From Nematostella vectensis (Eukaryota; Cnidaria; Anthozoa; Actiniaria; Edwardsiidae): a DNA stretch of 64,000 nt. Position 1 is the stretch's first letter. Each line of letters begins with the position of its first letter. Of this stretch, positions 1 through 10,400 are shown piece by piece. The notes below the pieces were generated by a model. The model was not told the DNA's origin and searched no databases. It saw nothing but the letters and a program-made list of their open reading frames with translations. The stretch spans positions 7,833,042 to 7,897,041 of the forward strand of contig NC_064041.1 in NCBI RefSeq assembly GCF_932526225.1, read 5' to 3'. Position numbers and translations under genes: made by a program.

Positions 1-934
1 GGTTTGGGGGTTTAAAGTGGCTGACTCATTCTTCCCATAATGCAATGACATAATCTTAAGATAAGTGAGCGTTCGGGGTGAAGGGGCAGCTGACTATAGC
101 TATTGTGTGGGGTTGAACACACAATACCACAGTTTCTAACACACTACCACAGTCTCTATATGTGCACGTTTCTATAAGCATGTGTGCATGATTCCATAAG
201 TACTTAACCACTCCGTGAAATCACGAATGATCAGAATTTGAGAGGTGAACTCGAGGTATCAGTTTACGTATCTGGAAAGGTTCTTTAGGGGCCAACAAGC
301 TAGGAAAACTGGGATATTCTCAACCGTTCACAGCATTCTGTTTACCCTCTAGTTGCTTACCAAAAGCTAGGGGAAACGACTTAAAGAGCCCTCAGCCACA
401 CATTTGTTATTGCTTGTATTCACTACTTCATACAAATTGTAAAGAAATCTCGAAACAAAGATTTACGATTTTAATAAATCCAAACGATTGGATTTGGGTA
501 CATTTGGCATTTTACCAGCATGACATTGTGAAAGCTGACGGTGGCTCAAATAATCAGATGTCGGTGAAGGGTATATGTGACTTACACTCTAAGTCAGCGT
601 TTATTCTAACCAGTTTGATTATTGTTACGAAAATTGGTTAAGAGTACACGAATTGCATGAATGTGGCAACAAAGAATTTCACAAGCATTTGTACTTTATT
701 ATCGGTTATTTCCCGGTAAAATTTACATTACATATGCACCTTACAACTAAGTGTAACTTAAGGCTTGATCTGATCATGGGTTACTTCTAGATACGAAATG
801 TAAGTCTAACATCAAAAAAAATAAACTTTGACCAACCTATATCATGATGGACTTCTGCTAGTACAGCAACAACTAGATGTCTTTGACCATACAACACTGC
901 TCTTTGTTTTTATGCGCCTCCGCTTATTCAAACG

Positions 935-1178
935 CTGAAAACCGCCCCATTCTGCCCTGGTGTCATGGTGGTCTACTGCTATTAACGTAACATTTAACAC
1001 TGTACGTACTAGACCGCCCCATTCTGCTCTAGTGTTATGGTATTCTATTGCTATTATCGTAATACCCAACACTGTACGTACTAGACCGCCCCATTCTGCT
1101 CTAGTGTCATGGTATTCTATTGCTATTATCGTAATACCCAACACTGTACGTACTAGACCGCCCCATTTTGCCTTGCTG
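935..1178. repeat. 72-bp tandem repeat, about 3.3 copies
   Basis: Units begin near GTACTAGACCGCCCCATTCT. Copies 2 and 3 (about 1007-1150) are almost identical and copy 1 is more diverged. Because 72 is divisible by three, both strands stay open for about 75-100 codons; this looks like a by-product, not a gene. The unit lies downstream of the receptor poly(A) signal. The rest of 1-1452 shows no gene. Confidence 0.85.
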
Positions 1179-1366
1179 TGATCAAGTTCTTGGGCCTGTA
1201 TTATTGTATTTAATGTTTTGCACAGCTTCCCACATTGGTTGCCACCTTGCCTTTTCCGTCACGCAATTCGTAATCGAATCAATGTACTTGTCTGTCAATA
1301 TAATATAATCGTTCGATATATCTCTAGTATCTTGAGAACATAATCTGTTACTAGTTTTTTTTTTCA

Positions 1367-1372
1367 TTTATT
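1367..1372 (-). terminator. Poly(A) signal of the glutamate receptor
   Basis: AATAAA on the minus strand, about 80 nt beyond the stop codon of the last receptor exon. It is the first such hexamer downstream. Confidence 0.5.
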
Positions 1373-1452
1373 GGCAAACAAAAAAAATCTAGCATAATAC
1401 TTCCAGCTCGACTCTTGCATCGAGTTGTTTATGTCACCGCATCACCTTTCGA

Positions 1453-4400
1453 TTACCTTCTCTCCCGCTCGCAGCTATCGCTCAAACGCGACAAATCCGT
1501 CACGCTAGATTCAGCACCTTCATTGCTCATCTCCATGCATCGACCAGACTCCGTTTCAGTGGCAAAAAACCTTTCCTGGCGGCGGCATGAACCGTTGAGC
1601 TTCGCAATTTCGCGCGATTTCCCGCGGAAATGATAAATCATGGTTTCTATGCCAAGAAAAAGCGCGCACATGGCAAAACCAGCACACACCACCACGAAGA
1701 GACCGTTGACGTTCTCGATGCTCAACCCGGAGGGACTCTTGCCGAATTCATCTTGCGTGACGCATTTCCGCTTTAGCCACTTGCTCCAAAGGTTCTCTAA
1801 AGCTTTCATGTCGTTGAGTTTGATAATGGCGTTGGATATGGGGCGCGTCCAGGGCGAGTTCTTGGCGAGCGCAATACCATACCCTGAGATACCAAAAGGT
1901 CTACCGATCATCCGTAGCATGCAATTCCCGCTTGACGACACGAGATGCTCCAGGTACGGCTGGTCGTCAATGTACAGCTTAAACTCGCTGAATATATCAG
2001 AGAACAGTACACTTTAATCATCATCAGTTAGTATCATCACAATGATAATCATGATTCTTTTAGGGGGAGAGCTATCACAGGCACGGCTGGTAGTCAATGT
2101 ACACCTTTAAAGGCCTGGCTAAACTAGGCGACAAGTCTCCTAAACGTTTTCTAGTTTAGCCACTACCAAAAACATGTAGTGCGTGACATATTTTGTAGAG
2201 CGCGACACGACACACGAGAAACATTTCTTTGTCGCTGCTAGAAGATTTGGAGCGCGCTGAAATGTCTCTCGGGGTGGCTAAACTAGGAGACAAGCAAACA
2301 TGTCGCCTAGTTTAGCCAGGCCTTATAATCATAAAAATATCAGTCAACATCATTTAATCATAAGTAAATATCGTCACCATCAAGGTTATATCGTGATTCT
2401 TTTAACTGGGGGACACTTTTACAGTTAAACTAAAAGATATGGGTTAATACGACAAATATGCAAAGTAAGTAGTGTAAAAATATATAGTATACTAGCCCCG
2501 CCCCCATTATCACTGAGAGGTCACTAGCCCCGCCTTCACAACTACTGACAGGTCACTAGCCCCGCCCCCACAATTACTGACAAGTCACTAGCCCCGCCCC
2601 CATTATCACTGACAGGTCACTAGCCCCGCCTTCACAACTATTGACAGGTCACTAGCCCCGCCTTCACAACTATTGACAGGTCACTAGCCCCGCCTCCACT
2701 AGTACTGACATTTCATTAGCCCCGCCCCTACTAACACTGACAGGTCGCTAGTCCCCCACCCCAACCCCCAAGATGTTTGTAGATGTAGATATTTTATTAT
2801 TGGTACCATATAACTTTTGTTACATAGGTTGTTTCAACCAATAAATTTCTATATTCCCTTTCCTTATTATATTTCCTTATTTCCTTTCCTTATACACATA
2901 CACAGAAAAATGTGCTTTGCAACAGCCTTTTGCACCTTTTTTTGGCGGGTTTTAAGAGTAGATGAAAAAGATTGTTCCTTGTTGTGAAAACTAGTTTTGT
3001 CTTTTTCAAGAACATCAAGCATTTCTCTCCTAAGGTTATCATAAATGGGACAGTAGGAAGTGCCACTTATCTTCTATTTTACTAGCCCCCACCCCAATAA
3101 CACTGACAGATTACTAGCCCCCACCCCAATAACACTGACAGATTACTAGCCCCCACCCCAATAACACTGACAGATTACTAGCCCCCACCCCAATAACACT
3201 GACAGATTACTAGCCCCCACCCCAATAACACTGACAGATTACTAGCCCCCACCCCAATAACACTGACAGATTACTAGCCCCCACCCCAATAACACTGACA
3301 GATTACTAGCCCCCACCCCAATAACACTGACAGATTACTAGCCCCCACCCCAATAACACTGACAGATTACTAGCCCCCACCCCAATAACACTGACAGATT
3401 ACTAGCCCCCACCCCAATAACACTGACAGATTACTAGCCCCCACCCCGATAACACTAACAGATTACTAGCCCCCACCCCGATAACACTGACAGATTACTA
3501 GCCCCCACCCCGATAACACTAACAGATTACTAGCCCCCACCCCAATAACACTAACAGATTACTGCCCCGACCCTACTATTACTGAGATATTACTAGCCCC
3601 GCCCCTACTATGACTGACAGGTCACTAACTCCGCCTCCACTAAAACTGACATGTCGCTAGTCCCCTAAACCACACCCCCAATAACACTGACAGATTACTA
3701 GCTCCCACCCTCAATAATAACGACAGATTATTATCCCCGCCCCCATTATGACTGACAGGTCACTAGCCCCGCCCCAACTATGACTGACAGGTCACTAGCC
3801 CCGCCTCCACTATGACTGACAGGTCACTAGCCCCACCCCTACTATTACTGACAGGTCACTAGCCCCGCCCCCACTATGATTGACAGGCCCCGCCTCAACT
3901 CACCCACTGATCAACTTGGCCACGCCATCCTCCACCATCTCCACGTTGTTGTCCTTCATGTGCTCGTAGATGCGGCGCAGTTTCTCGTCCTTGCTGAACC
4001 GGAAGTACGCCTCGGTGCTGCTGTCTCTCAAAGTGGCGAATTTGAAGTCGGGCGGTGGGTTCTGCATCTAAGGGAAGAAAGAGAATGAGAAAGAAAATAA
4101 AAGGGAATGAAGGGAGGTAATGAGATTTGGTGGCAAACCCGTACATGCTCCGGCTTTTGGTGGCAAAATATGTCAAACAGCTGTTTCGTTCTCAGCTTGG
4201 CAAAGCCGATCTGCCTCAGTTACACTTCACGGAAACTCTTGGCCCGACTGGTAACACTGTGTGTATGCTAGTGTTTACGAGTTCACTTATTTTACTACTG
4301 TTATTAGTGAAAAACTTGGAAGGATAAACTTTGATATTCTTCTGTCCTCCTATATAATGTGGAATACAGTCGTTTGGTAAAAAGGTTGTCGTCAACCGGT

Positions 4401-7400
4401 TATGCGACTACGCGACAAGCCCGCATGTAAGCATGGGTAAAAACCACTGAAGCGCTTAGCTGCATCCTATTTCAATAAAAGTTGTCAATACGAATGGCAA
4501 TTGCCAAATGGCAGGTCTACGACCGAAAGGTGTTTATGTGTAGCAATTATCTATAAAAATAAAGGTGATAAATAGATTCAAGCAATTACAGAACCATATA
4601 TTAATCATATTAAATGGATAGTCGTATGTTCTATTTTATTTTTTTTTTAATATGGAACAAATATTTTGGGATCCATTGGTTCCTTTCGGTCGTATAACTG
4701 CCGATTGTCAATTGCCTTTTGCACTGATAACGTTTTTTTTGGAAATAGGCGTATATTAGCCACCGCTACACCGTCTAAGTCTGAAGTTATGCAGTGGCTA
4801 ATACATGCAGCTAGGCGCTTCAGTGTTTTTTACCCATGCTTACATGCGGGCTTGTCGTGTAGTCGCAAAGCCGGTTCATGACAACCTTTGGTCAAACGAC
4901 TGTAAGGGCTTCCGAGACCACGGGGGTCTCTTTAACCACTGGGTACGTCCGGGCTTACCCCCCCCCCCCCCCCTGGGTACACCATGTTACCTTCGGGTCT
5001 TCGATGCCGGAGATAGGCGGTACGAACTGTTCCTTGACTTTGAACGCTGCAAGCTCCGCCGTGTAGCTCGTGTTCACAATAAGCATAGCAAGGGCGAAGA
5101 ATAAAGCAACAAGCCTCGCGCTAGTGCTCATGGGTAGACCCGTGCCCGCCTGCACGTGCACGAAGGTGCTCCAGGAATACGTCATACTCTCAAGCAGGCT
5201 GACGCGTCTTTTGTAGTCGGGAATGAAGTGGGAGCGGCCCTTTAAATACCATTCCCAGCTCTTGCGGTCTGTAAACAAGACAAGTATGGAATGTTAGGAC
5301 TGTAGAGAGTAGGAGAAAAAATTGAGAACCACTGCAAACCAGGACAAGCCAGCGGTTAGATAAAAGAGTAAACGAACCGCTCAGAATCCTGCCTTTATAC
5401 ACCTATATCAAAAAAGGTTGTCAGTGCAAATGGGTAATGGCAAATAGTAAATGGCAGTTCTAAGCCCGAACGGTGCCAGTCGCCATTTGCCAGTCGCCAT
5501 TTGCCGTTTCGCATTGACAACGTTTTTTGAAATAGGTATATGTCAATCGTCAGCTCATGCGCGAAAAGACAAGTACTGAAATAAAGAGCTGTAACTATAC
5601 ACTTTCTTATCCCGATGTAATGGCCAAGCCATGCATAGAGAACACGTCATACTTGTTTAACCTGTCATACAATAATATACGTTGGTACTCGAAAAAAAAC
5701 TCACCGCCACCTTCAATGTTCAACTAGCCACAGCAAATACAGCTACACGAACAAGAACTAAGAACAAGCCTCGAAAAAGGATAAATGGTATAGCTAGAAA
5801 GACTACAGGCAAGCTGTAGAAAAACTAGATGGTCTGCGTAGGCGTGGTGTAGAGAAGGTATGAACCAACACAAGGTTGAAAAGGTATGTTGAACGCCTCT
5901 GTGAAACAGAGTGGTTGCGCTGACGTTTCGATCGTTAGCCCTTTCATCGGAGCCCTTCGTCGGAGCTCCGACGAAGGGCTAACGCTCGAAACGTCAGCGC
6001 AACCAATCTGTTTCAAAGAGGCGCCCAACATACCTTTTTAACCTTGTGTTGATTCATACCTCGATAAAGGATATTTTGATCAACAGCTTCGTCTATACTA
6101 CCCAGAACCCAAAGTGTAATGATGACGAAGATAATCGCGGCGAGTAAATTACTCTCTGTCACATCATATATTATGCCATTACATTTCCATACTCATTCTC
6201 GTTCCCAGAGCTCATGCTGACCGCCGACACAGAACAGCGGAGGAGCTCTGGGAACGAGAATGATGTCTAACTATGCCAAGGCAAATATAACGCCACATGT
6301 CACGCAATATGTCATATCACGCCACATGTCACGCAATATGTCACGCAATACACCATGCCATGTCACATCGTATATTACGCCAAACACGTATTACTCACCC
6401 AGAACCCACAACACTATAATAACGAAGAGGATCGTGGCGAGGATGACTGTCCAGAGCTGTGAACTGAGCGGAATCATGAAGTCCATGTTGACCACAGATC
6501 CCAAGGTGGTGTCAGTCCGCGCAAGGATGCCTATCCCAACCTCCCCGTATGGGGATGAGAAATCAATCACTCGGCTACGGCTCGCTGTGATTGTCAACGT
6601 TGCAAGAGCCATGTCTGCCTTTCCTGTGATTATATCATATCATCATATTATTCAAACTCATAACCTGGATAACTCGGAACTGAGTTCGATTTCCATTAAA
6701 TTTTAGTATTAGTCTTGGCCATATTTTACCCTATTAATTAAAGTTTTTTCTCCTTCTGAAATTAGAAATGTTGATCGATTGCTGTTGAGTGAACTCTGTC
6801 ACGGATATCAAAATGAAGATACTTTCTTTATGAGCAGAAAACATGGCGGGGTTGTGCTGTGATCTACATTTGTATTTTTACTATCCTGTCAGTGGTTTCT
6901 CCAAATATGTAGAAATTGTAGGTCCATGTATCACCCCTGACTCAACCGATGTAATAACATCGGTCATCGCCCCGTCAGGGGGTCTGCGCTATCACACTTG
7001 AGGTCCTCGATGATGTAGAACTCAAAGTTAAAGATTACTTATGCACACCCCCCCCCCCCCCCCAATGACTCACCTGTTATAATATCACCGACCATGCCAT
7101 TCCAAAACCCCGTCACGGGGTCCACGCTTCCATACTTATGGTCTCGAATAAGGTAGAACTCGTAAGTAAAGTGCACGTATTCTCGGATCAGCTCAAGTAA
7201 CTCTATCATCTGACCGGAAATGCAGATGGGCTTGGCTATCCACGTGTCGTTGCCAGGGATGTACTGCGTGCACGGCACGCCTATGTCGCACACTTTATCA
7301 CGCGGTAAGCACGTGATTCGGCCAGGTGGACACTTGGGATACATGTTTTGAATCTGAAAAATAAGAGAGTGGTTTAGACATTCGTCTTAGACTGGCTGCT

Positions 7401-10400
7401 AAAATACTATTTAGATATTTGACATTCTTTTTTATTCCATAAATCCCTAGCTACGTTTACAATTTAGAATACTTCGATGCGATATCATAATCATCATCAT
7501 ATAATCATCATTACTTTCTTTTATATTGACGTCACAATTATAACCACAATAATCACTATAACCATTTTTATCATCCACCATCAACAACAATATTATCATC
7601 ATCGTAGTCATTATCATCATCGTTATCATTATCAACATCATCATCCTCTTTGACTTCGGTACCATCAGCATCATCATCGCCTCCATCATATTATTAACAT
7701 CCTAATTTCCGACATCATCGGTCACAGCACTAAAATACTTTTCCGTCGTCATTATTAACACTACAATCGACAAGAAGTCATACATTTTGCCATCTTTATC
7801 ACGGTTGTCGTCATCATCTTAATCACCTGGTATGTATAGGATCCATGTTCTATTGTGACAATTCTCAGTCTGGTAGAGTTATCATAATAAGATCGACCAA
7901 ATAAGCCATACTTGTACAGCAACTGGTGCTTGCCCTGGTCAGTGAGCCCCTTGGTACTTGACCAGTTAGTAAGTTCCTGGAAATCAAATCCGGTGTAGTG
8001 GGTTCGTCCTAGGATAGCATAGTGATGATCACTTTTTCTCTGACCCTTTGTTGCTTCTATGGATTTAGTCAAGTACCTAAAAAGAAGACCATATTCTATT
8101 CTGAAAAATGATTGGACACGTCGACCGCAGATACAGAGCTGCCTGCCAAAGCCACCCAGGCAATGACCTTGGATCACACAGACCACAACTATCATAGCCT
8201 TAGCAGGCCTCAAAATATTGGGGGCAAGATACAGAAAAATTAAAAAATGAAGGGAACAGCCACGCCCCTACTGGTTATTTCCTTTTAAATTTTGAAAATA
8301 TTGGTGGGGACGTCCCCCCAGTGACAACCCCCTGCTACGGCCCTGACTATCCAAGCTGACTGCCAAGGCCAAATAGAAAAATAATGTTATGGGTCCCAGA
8401 GACCACAATCATACAGGCTGTCAGAGAAAGCCTAAAAGAAACTCAAATGTAAATGATTCTTCACCATGTCCTCCACACCCAGCCCATTTGATTAAAACAA
8501 AACGATGTTTTTGATGAAGTGAGCAGGACCATTTAACATTTTATATTTTCATCTCACCGACCTGTTCGCCTCGTCAGCTGTTGACTGACTCCAGTTGGAG
8601 CACGAAAGATGCGCCTTCGGCATTAACTGGTCAGCGTTGCACGATTCAAGAGTAAGCGCGTCCACGATGCTCAGGAATGACGACGCTGCACGCGATGCTA
8701 TGAATAAGGGGTTGTGTCAGGATGATAAGAGTGATGTAGATATGACAAGAGCAAACTTGGGCCTGCAGATTGAACATGCACAGAAGTCAAGAGGTCACGC
8801 AACGCTGCAATGGATGCAAAGCTATAGCGCCAGAGCGCGTGTCAGGAGACGGATTCAAGTTGCGTGACTGTATCTTATGACAATAAACCGTTTTCACGAT
8901 GTTGCGCGCGCATCCAAAATGCCACAGACTGGAAGGCCACAGCTGATCCAAAACGCAGACGAAGGGGAATTTGACTTCAAAATTCCTCAAAAGAAGTACA
9001 TTGACAGCATTCTCTATAGCTTTGTCTGTAAAGTCCACCTTGTACGCCATTTTTTTAATCAGCTAGAGCCAGTCTGTGGCATTTTGGATGCGCGCGCAAC
9101 ATCGTGAAAACGGTCTATTGGAACTATGCTTTGGTCTATGGTTTTATGTGGCCTCTTGCTGACAAAGAAAAAAATGATCCACCCTCCCCCAGAATCATCT
9201 TCATCTAGACGGAATATTGAAATCTACGCAATATAAGCTACACCTTATATGGAGATTTGTCATATTTCCTAGAAACGCCAAAAGAGATGGATAATCATCA
9301 AATCTTGGAAATGGTTTTCATACATTATTTTTTATCATTCAGGAAGCTTAGAAACTATCATATCAAGAAAATTTACCGAAAAATTGTCGTTTATCAAACA
9401 CGGTCACTTCCATATAAGGAAACTAATACATTCCCTATTTGGAAAACCAGCAAAATTCTTGTCATTTTTAAAGTTGCCGTACCGCAGGTGTTTCGTAAAC
9501 TTTATGACTTGTAATCAAAAGAGAAAAGCAGTGACTGTGACCGTCTTTATTCAATGAAGAAGGTCTATGAAAGGAAACTAAGAATCCTCGGTACCAGACC
9601 CCCAAAACTACAACTTTTTCTTCATATGTACACTTTTAACACAGGAAGCCCGGTACACAAAGTCGACACCAAAATCTTGTAACCCATTTATCAGTCTCTT
9701 ACCTATCTTACTTGCTGTTAGGGCCAGTCGGACTCCAATGGCATTATACGGCACTATCATCCCCATCCCTCCCTGCAGAGTCTCCAATACACGCTCAGTC
9801 ACAATCCATAAATACTCCCTCGTCACCATGCCCAACTCGGCCGCTACGGAAAACAGGGATCCTACTCCATCTTCCTCGCAATCCAAGACGATCACTTTAG
9901 TTCCACTGTACTTAACTCGCCCAAGTACTCGCAATATCTCGGTCCGGGTATCACCGGTTGTGTTGTAGTCTTTGTATTTGAGGAGTGGGCTCCCTGTGGA
10001 GCAAATGGTGTTGTTGATGTTTCGGGCGTCACAGAAGAGATGGAAGTTTTCGACTTCTAGTGTTTTTAGCACGGTAAATATCGCATTGGCTTGCACTACC
10101 CGTAAGGGTAGGAGATAGACGAAGCTACTGTAGACATCCTAAGAACAAGATCAATGTATTGATTCTCCTCATTATGATTCAAAGTCAAATATTGATTCTT
10201 CTCGCTATAACTTTCTTTCCTTCTCATAACAGGGAGAATTTAATCAGAGTGACGACAATGATAGTTGCTAGACAAAGCCCCTGTGCTGTACTATTGACAA
10301 GGTCAAAGTAGTGATTCAACTTACTGTGTCAACCTAGCTAGGGAGAACCAGAATTGGCTTGATTCCCGCTATATAGGTTCTATCAAACAGTGGGTTAAAA

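Noticed and set aside
842..1181. Opposing 73- and 100-codon frames
   Set aside because: Both read through the same 72-bp tandem repeat; no domain, and location is downstream of the receptor poly(A) signal.
3080..3560. CRISPR-like array of 32-bp repeats
   Set aside because: There are no spacers; it is a simple satellite within a glutamate receptor intron.
7447..7689. Met-rich minus-strand protein
   Set aside because: It is an ATC/ATT microsatellite translation.
8787..9050. Minus-strand frame as an extra glutamate receptor exon
   Set aside because: Most of it lies within an inverted-repeat MITE and it breaks the phase chain between exons 2 and 3.
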